Assembly: GCF_014645835.1 (NCBI RefSeq)
Contig: NZ_BMMM01000002.1
Location: 304,388 to 368,387, forward strand
DNA from: Streptomyces albiflavescens
GTDB lineage: Bacteria > Actinomycetota > Actinomycetes > Streptomycetales > Streptomycetaceae
Reading direction: 5' to 3'
Length of the DNA stretch: 64,000 nt
Below the pieces are notes generated by a model. It saw only the letters and a program-made list of their open reading frames with translations, searched no databases and was not told the DNA's origin. The translations under genes were made by a program, and so were the position numbers. Positions 55,940 through 63,496 of the stretch are shown here, piece by piece (position 1 is the first letter of the stretch; each line of letters starts with the position of its first letter).

Positions 55940-56356
55940 ATGAACACAGAAAGTGACGGCGTAAACCCCCAAGCCCGCTCCTGGCGGCGGATGTTCATGC
56001 CGTTGGCCGAAAACGCCTCCGAGGCCCGGCGCGGTGCGCGGCTCGTACTCGCCTGCTGGGCGGTCCCGGACGACGCGGCCGAGACCGTCGCGTTGATCGT
56101 GTCGGAGCTGGCCACGAACGCGATTCGGCACGCTCACGTGCCCCGCCGCTGTTTCGAGGTGGCTCTCACCCGCGACGGTGAGAAGGCCATCGAGATCGAG
56201 GTCTCCGACGCGTCATCGCGCCACCCGGTCGTGAAGTCCTTTGATCCGGAAGCCACTTCGGGCCGGGGCTTGCTCCTGGTGGAGGCTCTCTCGGACGCGT
56301 GGGAGGTCCGGGACCGCGAGTTCGGCAAGACGCTGTGGGCCAGGGTGCTCAGCTGA
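55940..56356 (+). CDS. Anti-sigma-factor-like HATPase domain protein
   Basis: A 138-residue single-domain GHKL ATPase of the RsbW/SpoIIAB-like kinase type. The ATP-binding N-box is IVSELATNAIRHAHVP; further blocks are EIEVSDASSRHPV (G1-like) and TSGRGLLLVEALSDAWEV (G2-like). It is divergent from the XRE gene, completing a DUF397/XRE/ATPase trio as in the whiJ locus. No clear ribosome-binding site precedes the ATG. Its end overlaps the LysR gene by 8 bp tail to tail. Confidence 0.88.
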   Translation: MNTESDGVNPQARSWRRMFMPLAENASEARRGARLVLACWAVPDDAAETVALIVSELATNAIRHAHVPRRCFEVALTRDGEKAIEIEVSDASSRHPVVKSFDPEATSGRGLLLVEALSDAWEVRDREFGKTLWARVLS

Positions 56357-57281
56357 CCAAGTCGGCGGCGGCGCGTAGTTGATCCCGTACGGCGGCCAGT
56401 ACCGGGTCACGCTCCGAACCCGCGCGTACGGCCACGAAGACGTTGCGGGACGGCGCCGCACCCTCGGTGGGCAGCAGGGCGAGGCGGCGATGGGCATACA
56501 GCGGCTGGACCAGGCGGGGGATCAGCGCGACCCCCTGGCCCGCCTCGACGAGCGCGGCGAGTGCGCCCCAGTCGTTGACGGCGTGCCGGATGTCCGGCGT
56601 GAACCCGGCGGCCGCGCAGACGGAACGGGCGACCGCGCCGCAGCAGCTGCGCGCGTCGCCGACGATCCAGGCGTCGGTGGCGAGGTCGCGCAGCGCCACC
56701 CGGTCGAGGCCCGCGAGGCGGTGGCCGGCCGGGACGGCGAGGTCCAGGACGTCGGTGAACAGGTCGGTGCGGGTGTAGCGCCGGTCGGTGTGCGGCGGTG
56801 CGGCGGCGAAGTCGACGGCCACGGCGACGTCGACCTGGCCCGCGTCGAGCGCGGTGAACAGGTCCGGCGGCTCGGCCTCCACGACGTCGACGCGGACGTG
56901 CGGCAGTCGTACCGCCAGCGCGCTCAGCGCGCCGGGGAGCAGACCGAGGATCCCGCTGGAGAAGCAGCCGATGGTGACCGACCCGCGCCCGCCCTCCCCG
57001 TATGCCGCCAAGTCGGCCCGTGCCCGCTCCAGTTGCGCGGCGATCAGATCGGCGTGGGCCAGCAGGACGCGCGCCTGCCCGGTCAGCCGTACGCCTCTGC
57101 CGTCGCGCTCCGTCAGTGGTACGCCCGCCTCGCGGGCCAGCGCGGCGATCTGCTGGGAGACCGCCGAGGGGGTCAGATGCAGGGCCTCGGCGGTTCTCGC
57201 CAGGGTGCCGCGACGCCGGAGTTCACGCAGGACGGTCAGGCGGCGCAGATCGACAGTGAAGGTCTCACTTATCTGTTCCAC
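56349..57281 (-). CDS. LysR-family transcriptional regulator
   Basis: A 310-residue LysR regulator with the winged HTH in ELRRRGTLARTAEALHLTPS followed by AVSQQIAALAREAGVPL. The effector domain has SVTIGCFSSGILGLLPGALS and ALVEAGQGVALIPRLV. A Cys pair occurs in DARSCCGAVARSVC. It is divergent from the hydrolase at 57332 with a 50-bp gap and so probably controls it. Effector unknown. Confidence 0.92.
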   Translation of the reverse strand: MEQISETFTVDLRRLTVLRELRRRGTLARTAEALHLTPSAVSQQIAALAREAGVPLTERDGRGVRLTGQARVLLAHADLIAAQLERARADLAAYGEGGRGSVTIGCFSSGILGLLPGALSALAVRLPHVRVDVVEAEPPDLFTALDAGQVDVAVAVDFAAAPPHTDRRYTRTDLFTDVLDLAVPAGHRLAGLDRVALRDLATDAWIVGDARSCCGAVARSVCAAAGFTPDIRHAVNDWGALAALVEAGQGVALIPRLVQPLYAHRRLALLPTEGAAPSRNVFVAVRAGSERDPVLAAVRDQLRAAADLVS

Positions 57282-57331
57282 CCGGAAAGATTAACTGGAC
57301 CGGTGTGCCGGTGATCGGAAACCATCGCCTC

Positions 57332-57919
57332 ATGACCACCAAGCACTTCCTGATCCTGCACGGCTGGCAGAACCACCGTCCTAAGGACCACTGGCAGCAC
57401 TGGCTGGCCGACCGGCTCGCGGAGCTGGGCCATCAGGTCACCTACCCCCAGCTGCCCGACCCCGACGACCCGGACCCGGAGGTGTGGCTGGGTGAACTGG
57501 CCCGCCATCTCGACGGGCTGACCGGCGCCGAGCGCGTCGTACTCGCCCACAGCGCGTCCGCCGTGCTGTGGCTGCATGCCGTCGCACGCGGTCTGCCGGG
57601 CCTCGACGTCGACCGGGTGCTCCTGGTGGCCCCGCCGTCCGCATCCGTCCTCGTACGGCACCCGGAGGTCGCGGAGTTCGCCCCGCCGCCGCTCGACGGC
57701 CTGACGCTGCCCGGGCCCACCCGTCTCGTCGCGGGCGACGACGACCCGTACTGCCCCGAGGGCGCCCGTACCGTCTACGGCGACCCCTTGGGCGTACCGA
57801 CCGAGATCATCCCCGGGGCCGCGCATCTCGACCTGGACGCCGGTTACGGCTCCTGGCCGGCCGTACTGGACTGGTGCCTGGACGGCTCGGCGGAGATCAC
57901 CGGTCGTCCGGTGGCGTAG
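57332..57919 (+). CDS. RBBP9/YdeN-family alpha/beta hydrolase
   Basis: A 195-residue small serine hydrolase. The N-terminal FLILHGWQNHRPKDHWQHWL and nucleophile elbow VVLAHSASAVLWLHAVA place it in the RBBP9/YdeN (DUF1234-like) group; catalytic Asp in VAGDDDPYC and His in PGAAHLDLDAGYG. Function in the cell is unknown. The ATG at 57332 is family-typical; the GTG at 57305 is possible. It is divergent from the LysR gene. Confidence 0.88.
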   Translation: MTTKHFLILHGWQNHRPKDHWQHWLADRLAELGHQVTYPQLPDPDDPDPEVWLGELARHLDGLTGAERVVLAHSASAVLWLHAVARGLPGLDVDRVLLVAPPSASVLVRHPEVAEFAPPPLDGLTLPGPTRLVAGDDDPYCPEGARTVYGDPLGVPTEIIPGAAHLDLDAGYGSWPAVLDWCLDGSAEITGRPVA

Positions 57920-58195
57920 CCCCGTCGCGCAGTTCGGGTGTCGTCGCGCCCACGGCCGTGACCGCGAGCAGGCACAACAGGCCGCCGCTGACCAGGGCGG
58001 TCGCGCCGGAGCTCCAGCCGGCGATCAGGCCGCCGCGCAGGTTGCCGAGGTTGGGGCCCGCCTGGCCGACGATCTGCTCGGCCGCCGTGACCCGGCCCAG
58101 CAGGGCGTCCGGGGGTGCGGGTCTGCACGATCGTGCTGCGCGAGATCACCGAGACGGCGTCGGCGGCCCCGGCGAGGGCCTCACCCCGGGGCCGG
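57897..58195 (-). pseudogene. 3' remnant of an MFS transporter gene, frameshifted
   Basis: Read on the minus strand, the stretch ending at 57897 encodes the last two to three helices of an MFS transporter: EALAGAADAVSVISRSTIVQ, then after one shift DALLGRVTAAEQIVGQAGP, LRGGLIAGWSSGATALVSGG and LLCLLAVTAVGATTPELRDG. The shift is in the G run at 58111-58115, which looks one base too long. Everything before about 58195 is missing and is replaced by the gap before the sugar isomerase gene. The stop overlaps the convergent hydrolase by 23 bp. Confidence 0.72.
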
Positions 58196-58221
58196 GCACA
58201 TGATCTGGCGTGCGCGGGCAC

Positions 58222-59022
58222 CTACGCCGACTCGTTGAGCAGCCGGGCGAGGTGCTCGCGCCCGGCGTCCAGCAGCCCGGGAAGCGGCGCGGCCGCCTCG
58301 TACCACCGCTTCTCGTACTCCCAGCACAGCCAGCCGTCCCAGCCGTGGCGGGAGAGGACCTCGACGCACTCGGCGAGCGGCAGGACGCCGGCGCCCAGCG
58401 GCAGAGGTGTCGTGTCCTCGGCGGATGCGATGTCCTTGACCTGGACGTATCCGAGGTACGGAGCGAGCGCGGCATACGTCGACGACGGCTGTTCTCCGCC
58501 CAGCCAGGTGTGCATCACGTCCCAGAGCGAGCCCACGTGATGATGGCCGACCAGGCCCAGGATCCTGATCGCGTCCGCGCCGGTGCGGTGCGAGTCGTGG
58601 GTCTCCAGCAGGATCCGTACGCCCAGGTCGGCGGCGTACTCGGCGGCCGTGCCGAGGCGGCGAGCGGCCGTCGTGTCGGCCTCTTCGGGGCTCTGGTCCG
58701 GGCCGGCGCCGGGGAAGACCCGTACGAACGGGGCGTCCAGGTCGCGTGCGAGGTCGAGGAGCCGACGGATCTCGTCGATCACCGGCTCGTCGTCCCCCGG
58801 CGCCGCGACACGCGCGTACCCCGCGATTCCCAGCACCTCGATCCCGCCCGCCTTGAATTCCGCCGCCACGGCGGCCCGTTCGGCCGCACCGATGCCCGGA
58901 TGCACCGGCTCCTCCGGATGCGCCCGCAGTTCCACGCCGTGACAGCCGTGCGTGACGGCGAGTCGTACGACGTCGGGGACGGGGAGCCCGGGCACACCGA
59001 GGGTGGAGAAGGCGAGCTTCAT
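58222..59022 (-). CDS. Sugar phosphate isomerase/epimerase family protein (AP endonuclease 2-type TIM barrel)
   Basis: A 266-residue TIM-barrel of the xylose isomerase-like/IolE-type superfamily. Metal-ligand segments seen: HGCHGVELRAHPEEPVHPGI, VRVFPGAGPD, ILLETHDSHRTG, GSLWDVMHTWLGGE, YVQVKDIAS and CWEYEKRWYE. The ATG at 59022 matches the family start MKLAFSTLG. It likely acts on an inositol- or sugar-related compound; substrate unknown. The MFS remnant downstream on the same strand may be a former partner transporter. Confidence 0.87.
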   Translation of the reverse strand: MKLAFSTLGVPGLPVPDVVRLAVTHGCHGVELRAHPEEPVHPGIGAAERAAVAAEFKAGGIEVLGIAGYARVAAPGDDEPVIDEIRRLLDLARDLDAPFVRVFPGAGPDQSPEEADTTAARRLGTAAEYAADLGVRILLETHDSHRTGADAIRILGLVGHHHVGSLWDVMHTWLGGEQPSSTYAALAPYLGYVQVKDIASAEDTTPLPLGAGVLPLAECVEVLSRHGWDGWLCWEYEKRWYEAAAPLPGLLDAGREHLARLLNESA

Positions 59023-59061
59023 GATCTGGACCTTACTCGTCACCCCTGCGTGCCGTACGCG

Positions 59062-59994
59062 TCACTCCTGCGTGCCGTGCAGATCCAGCCGCCAGTCCTG
59101 GCCCACGAGATCCGCGCCGAAGGAGCGGTGCGGTTTCTCGGAGACGAGGACGAAGCCGTGGCGCTGGTAGATGCGGCGTGCGGCGGCGAGGACGTCGTTG
59201 GTCCACAGGACGAGGTCGCGATAGCCGACTCCGCGGGCGAAGTCGACGACGGCCTCGACGAGCCGCTCGCCGATGCCGAGCCCGCGCGCGTCCGGCTCGA
59301 CGAGGAGCAGGCGGAGCCGGGCGGTGCCGGGCGCGTCGTCCCGTACGCACATCACGCACCCCACGGGGCGCCCGTCCACCTCGGCGATCCACACCCGTTC
59401 CAGGTGCGGATCGTGATCCTCGGCGAAGTCGGCGACGATCCTCGCGACCAGGCCCTCGTAGTCGGTGTTCCACCCGTACTCGGCCGCGTACAACGCGGCG
59501 TTGCGCTGCACGATCCAGCCCAGGTCACCCGGGCCGGGCTCGCGCAGCACGACGTCTTCCGCGCGGGGGCCCCGGCCGTCGCCCAGAATCGTCCGCACCG
59601 TGCGCATCGCCTCGGCGAGCCGCTCCCGGTCGGCGGGGGGCACGGAGGCGAGCAGCGAACCGACGGTTTCCCGGGCGCGCTCGTCGAGCAGGTCGGCGGC
59701 GTCCCGGCCGCGCGTGGTGAGGGTGATCCGACGGCGGCGCGGGTCCTTCTCGGACGGTGACCGCTCGACCAGCCCGTCCTGCTCGAACTTGTTGAGGATG
59801 CGGCTCAAGTATCCAGAGTCCAGCGAGAGTTCGGTGCGCAGGTCGATGGCGTCCGTACGCGGGGAGTGCGCGAGCTCGTAGAGGACGCGGGACTCCGTGA
59901 GCGTGTACGGGGCGTAGAGGTGGCGGCCGTAGTCGAGCGCGCCGATGACGTTCGTGTAGAAGCGGTTGAAGGAGCGGATGTCCTGGACGGTCAT
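59062..59994 (-). CDS. MarR-GNAT fusion protein
   Basis: A 310-residue two-domain protein. Residues 1-140 are a MarR winged-helix domain (YTLTESRVLYELAHSPRTDA, LSLDSGYLSRILNKFEQDGL then VERSPSEKDPRRRRITLT). Residues 150-310 are a GNAT acetyltransferase (LVARIVADFAEDHDPHLERV, LRLLLVEPDARGLGIGERLV with the acetyl-CoA loop, YQRHGFVLVSEKPH). Such fusions are common in Streptomyces. ATG at 59994 matches family starts. A palindromic site lies 70 bp upstream. Confidence 0.9.
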   Translation of the reverse strand: MTVQDIRSFNRFYTNVIGALDYGRHLYAPYTLTESRVLYELAHSPRTDAIDLRTELSLDSGYLSRILNKFEQDGLVERSPSEKDPRRRRITLTTRGRDAADLLDERARETVGSLLASVPPADRERLAEAMRTVRTILGDGRGPRAEDVVLREPGPGDLGWIVQRNAALYAAEYGWNTDYEGLVARIVADFAEDHDPHLERVWIAEVDGRPVGCVMCVRDDAPGTARLRLLLVEPDARGLGIGERLVEAVVDFARGVGYRDLVLWTNDVLAAARRIYQRHGFVLVSEKPHRSFGADLVGQDWRLDLHGTQE

Positions 59995-60064
59995 GATCGG
60001 CCCCGGATTGGTCGGCTCTGGTGATCGGCTCCGGCTGGTCGGCCTGGCTGGTCGGGCCATATGG

Positions 60065-60077
60065 CTGACTCAGTCAG
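60065..60077. promoter_or_regulatory. Putative MarR operator
   Basis: CTGACTCAGTCAG is a 13-bp palindrome around a central base, 70 bp before the MarR-GNAT start. Autoregulation is likely. The rest of the gap to the DHFR-like gene (60078-60215) carries degenerate repeats with TACGCCTTGTCGGT and no gene. Confidence 0.55.
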
Positions 60078-60215
60078 AGATACCGTTGCCCCGAGCATAG
60101 AACGGACACCCGCGCGCCGCCTACCCCCTACGCGTCCACTCCGCCCCCTGTCCCCTGCCCCCTCCGCGCGTCCACGCCTTGTCGGTCCTCTACGCCTTGT
60201 CGGTTCTCCACCCGT

Positions 60216-60815
60216 CTACGCCTCGTCGGCCGGCCGGTAGACGCACACCTCCACCCCCGTCTTGCCGGTGACCGTGGAGACCCGTTCGAGCGGGCGCTTC
60301 ACGCCGTCCTCGGGGAAGATCGTCTTGCCGCCGCCGAGGATGACCGGCATCCGGATGAGCTGCAGCTCGTCGACCAGGCCCTCGCGCAGGAGCGTGCGTA
60401 CGAGCGTGGGGCTGCCCATCATCGCCAGGTCGCCGCCCTCGGTCGCGCGCAGCTCCCGGAGGCGGGCGACGGCCTCGTCGCCGGGGATGAGCGTGGTGTT
60501 GTTCCAGCTCGTCACGTCGTCCTCGCCGAGCGTCCCGGAGACGACGTACTTGGGGAGGGAGTTCATCCGGTCCGCGAACGGATCGCCCGCCCGCTCGGGC
60601 CAGGCCGCTGCCATTGTCTGCCAGGTGCGCCGCCCGAACAGCAGCGCCTCGGCCCTGCCCAGACCGTCGGCGAAGGCACTGCCGACGACCTCCGGGTCGA
60701 AGTACGGGTGCGACCAGCCGCCGTGCGCGAAGCCGCCGTCGGTGTCCTCGTCGGGACCGCCGGGGGCCTGCACGACGCCGTCGATGCTGATGAACTCGCT
60801 GACCACGATGCGCAT
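60216..60815 (-). CDS. Dihydrofolate reductase-family protein (RibD C-terminal domain)
   Basis: A 199-residue single-domain reductase of the RibD-C/DHFR-like superfamily: MRIVVSEFISIDGVVQAPGG at the start, then EALLFGRRTWQTMAAAWPER, then MNSLPKYVVSGTL, GGDLAMMGSPTLVRTLLREG and LQLIRMPVILGGGKTIFPED. NADPH is probably used; substrate unknown. It is common and of unknown role in Streptomyces. A LacI gene lies downstream of nothing obvious here: the next gene, on the same strand at 60903, is upstream of it. Confidence 0.87.
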   Translation of the reverse strand: MRIVVSEFISIDGVVQAPGGPDEDTDGGFAHGGWSHPYFDPEVVGSAFADGLGRAEALLFGRRTWQTMAAAWPERAGDPFADRMNSLPKYVVSGTLGEDDVTSWNNTTLIPGDEAVARLRELRATEGGDLAMMGSPTLVRTLLREGLVDELQLIRMPVILGGGKTIFPEDGVKRPLERVSTVTGKTGVEVCVYRPADEA

Positions 60816-60902
60816 GGGAGGTGCTCCTGTTCGTCGCTCGGGCGATTACGGCAATGAAGACCGGTGCTCCGCTCAAAACTCATCGCGGGGCGCCGGCGTA
60901 CG

Positions 60903-61952
60903 TCAGCCTCGCGGCACCCCCGTGGACCCCCGCACCATCAACTCCCCGCGCACCGTGGCGATCCCGCCCGGCGGCGGCTCCTCGCGCCCCATGGCGATCC
61001 GCCCGGCGCGGGCGCCCGCTTCGGAGAGCGGGAGCCGCACGGTGGTGAGGGCGGGCACCGCGTCGATGCTGAAGGGCAGGTCGTCGAAGCCCGCGACGGA
61101 GACGTCGTCCGGGATGCGCAGGCCGGAGTCGCGCAGCGCGGCGCAGGCGCCGAGCGCCACCGTGTCGTTCGCGGCGACGACGGCCGTCAACGATGGGTCA
61201 CGGCGAAGGAGTTCGAGGGTCGCCTCGTAGCCGGAACGGCGGTCGTAGCGGCCGTACACGGTGTGCCGCGGATCGTCCTCGACGCCGTGCGCGGCCAGTG
61301 CGGCCCGGTGTCCCTCCAGCCGGTGCCGGGTGGTCGTCCGCTCCTCGGGTCCGGCGATGTAGCCGAGCCGCCGGTGGCCGAGTCCGATCAGGTGCTCGGT
61401 GAGCTGCTGACCGCCCCCGCGGTTGTCGAAGGTGAGCGCGATCGCCTCGGCGGCCTCGGGCGCGGGGGGTCGTCCGCACAGGACGACCCGGGTGCCCGCC
61501 TCGGCCAGCTTGCGCAGCTTCGCGGCGACGGCGGAGGCGTGCGAGGTGTCCTCGACGGCGCCGCCGGTGAGGACGACCGCGGCGGCGCGTTGGCGCTGAA
61601 GGAGCGTGAGGTAGGTGAGTTCGCGCTCCGGAGAGCCGCCGGTGTTGCACACGACGCCGAGCCGTTCCCCGCCCGCGCGCCCCCCGGGGCCGCCGATCTC
61701 CGACTGGATCGCGGCCGCCATGATCCCGAAGAAGGGGTCGGCGATGTCGTTGACGAGGATCCCGACGAGGTCGGACGTCGCCGCGGCCAGCGAACTCGCC
61801 GGCCCGTTCAGTACATAGTCCAGCTCGTCCACCGCGCGCAGTACCCGCTCACGCGTGGACGCCGCGACGGGATAGTTCCCGTTCAGCACCCGGGACACGG
61901 TCGCGGGCGAGACCTGCGCACGCGCCGCCACGTCCGCCAGGGTCACGGTCAT
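60903..61952 (-). CDS. LacI-family transcriptional regulator
   Basis: A 349-residue regulator with the N-terminal LacI HTH (TLADVAARAQVSPATVSRVL followed by NGNYPV) and a periplasmic-binding-like effector domain (DLVGILVNDIADPFFGIMAA; VAANDTVALGACAALRDSGL; VAGFDDLPFS). It is divergent from the oxidoreductase/DUF993 operon and probably its repressor. The shared gap carries a repeat array and a LacI-type operator core. Confidence 0.93.
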   Translation of the reverse strand: MTVTLADVAARAQVSPATVSRVLNGNYPVAASTRERVLRAVDELDYVLNGPASSLAAATSDLVGILVNDIADPFFGIMAAAIQSEIGGPGGRAGGERLGVVCNTGGSPERELTYLTLLQRQRAAAVVLTGGAVEDTSHASAVAAKLRKLAEAGTRVVLCGRPPAPEAAEAIALTFDNRGGGQQLTEHLIGLGHRRLGYIAGPEERTTTRHRLEGHRAALAAHGVEDDPRHTVYGRYDRRSGYEATLELLRRDPSLTAVVAANDTVALGACAALRDSGLRIPDDVSVAGFDDLPFSIDAVPALTTVRLPLSEAGARAGRIAMGREEPPPGGIATVRGELMVRGSTGVPRG

Positions 61953-61990
61953 CTCGTCGTCCTCCGGTCACGCATCTCGTTGTCGTCGTC

Positions 61991-62116
61991 CTCAGGACGG
62001 CCGTCATGTGGCCGTCACGCGTCCGTCCTCAAGCACGGCCGTCGCACGTCCGTTCTCAAGGGCGGCCGTCCTGTGTCCTCAAGCACGGCCGTCCTACGCC
62101 CTCGAGGACGGCCGTC
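61991..62116. repeat. Five copies of a 15-16-bp motif with palindromic GACGGCCGTC/CACGGCCGTC core
   Basis: Copies begin at 61991, 62028, 62055, 62078 and 62101 (starts 37, 27, 23 and 23 bp apart). The consensus is CTCRAGSACGGCCGTC; two copies are CTCAAGCACGGCCGTC and two others have GACGGCCGTC, a perfect 10-bp palindrome. They lie in the 392-bp gap (61953-62344) between divergent lacI and the oxidoreductase gene. The regular arrangement suggests binding sites, though simple repeat expansion is possible. Confidence 0.75.
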
Positions 62117-62238
62117 ATATGCGGGTACATCCGACCCTGCGCACGCCCTCCGCGTCCAGCCGTCCGGAGGATCGAACATCTCGTCACCCACATGGTCTTG
62201 TCCAAGCGGCTGGACAGAGGCTAGCTTCTTCTTGGATA

Positions 62239-62250
62239 GAAAGCGCTTGC
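62239..62250. promoter_or_regulatory. LacI-type operator core upstream of oxidoreductase
   Basis: GAAAGCGCTTGC contains AAGCGCTT (62241-62248), the typical core of LacI-family operators, 95 bp before the oxidoreductase start. A nearby inverted repeat GTCCA/TGGAC (62200-62204 and 62211-62215) may be a second element. Confidence 0.55.
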
Positions 62251-62344
62251 TGTCACGCTCACCAGTGGAGCCTCACACTCACCGTGGGACTCGCGCTCAC
62301 CGTGGGGCGTACGCGGCGCGGAACCCGCGTACGAAGGGAATGAC

Positions 62345-63496
62345 GTGACACGCAAGACGGTGCGTATCGCCATGAACGGCGTGACGGGACGCATGGGCTA
62401 CCGCCAGCACCTGGTCCGCTCGATCCTCACCCTGCGCGACCAGGGCGGTCTCGACCTGGGCGACGGCACCGTGCTGTGGCCCGAGCCCGTCCTCGTGGGC
62501 CGCCGCGAGCACGCCCTCGAGGCGCTCGCCGAGCGGCACGGTCTGGAGCACTGGTCGACCGATGTGGACGAAGTCCTCGCCGATCCGACCGTGGACCTCT
62601 ACTTCGACGCGCAGGTCACCTCCGCCCGCGAGGAGGCGATCAAGAAGGCGATCGCGGCCGGCAAGCACATCTACACCGAGAAGCCCACCGCGACCGGCCT
62701 CGACGGCGCCCTGGAGCTGGCCCGGCTCGCGCACGCGGCCGGCATCAAGCACGGCGTCGTCCAGGACAAGCTCTTCCTCCCCGGACTGCTCAAGCTCAAG
62801 CGCCTCATCGACGGCGGCTTCTTCGGCCGGATCCTCTCGATCCGCGGGGAGTTCGGCTACTGGGTCTTCGAGGGGGACTGGCAGCAGGCCCAGCGGCCCT
62901 CCTGGAACTACCGCGCGGAGGACGGCGGCGGCATCGTCGTCGACATGTTCCCGCACTGGGAGTACGTCCTGCACGAGCTGTTCGGCCGGGTCACCTCCGT
63001 CCAGGCGCTCACCGCCACCCACATCCCGCAGCGCTGGGACGAGCAGGACAAGCCGTACGACGCCACGGCCGACGACGCCGCGTACGGCATCTTCGAGCTG
63101 GAGGGCGGCGCCGTCGCCCAGATCAACTCCTCCTGGGCCGTGCGCGTCAACCGCGACGAGCTGGTCGAGTTCCAGGTCGACGGCACGGAGGGCTCCGCCG
63201 TCGCCGGGCTGCGCAACTGCCGAGTCCAGCACCGCAGTTCGACCCCCAAGCCGGTCTGGAACCCTGACATCCCGGCCACCTACTCCTTCCGCGACCAGTG
63301 GCAGGAGGTCCCCGACAACGCCGAGTTCGACAACGGCTTCAAGGCCCAGTGGGAGCTGTTCCTGCGCCACGTCTACGCCGACGCGCCCTACCACTGGGAC
63401 CTCCTCGCCGGCGCCCGCGGTGTCCAGCTCGCCGAACTGGGCCTGAAGTCCTCGGCGGAGGGCCGCCGTCTCGACGTACCGGAGATCGCGCTGTGA
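62345..63496 (+). CDS. Gfo/Idh/MocA-family oxidoreductase
   Basis: A 383-residue NAD(P)-dependent sugar or inositol oxidoreductase. The nucleotide-binding N-terminus is VRIAMNGVTGRMGYRQHLVR, then DLYFDAQVTSAREEAIKKAI, and the conserved EKPTA with the catalytic Lys in HIYTEKPTATGLDGA. The C-terminal substrate domain has GGGIVVDMFPHWEYVL. It begins with GTG at 62345 and overlaps the DUF993 gene by 4 bp at its end, so the two form an operon that LacI probably controls. Substrate unknown. Confidence 0.9.
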   Translation: MTRKTVRIAMNGVTGRMGYRQHLVRSILTLRDQGGLDLGDGTVLWPEPVLVGRREHALEALAERHGLEHWSTDVDEVLADPTVDLYFDAQVTSAREEAIKKAIAAGKHIYTEKPTATGLDGALELARLAHAAGIKHGVVQDKLFLPGLLKLKRLIDGGFFGRILSIRGEFGYWVFEGDWQQAQRPSWNYRAEDGGGIVVDMFPHWEYVLHELFGRVTSVQALTATHIPQRWDEQDKPYDATADDAAYGIFELEGGAVAQINSSWAVRVNRDELVEFQVDGTEGSAVAGLRNCRVQHRSSTPKPVWNPDIPATYSFRDQWQEVPDNAEFDNGFKAQWELFLRHVYADAPYHWDLLAGARGVQLAELGLKSSAEGRRLDVPEIAL

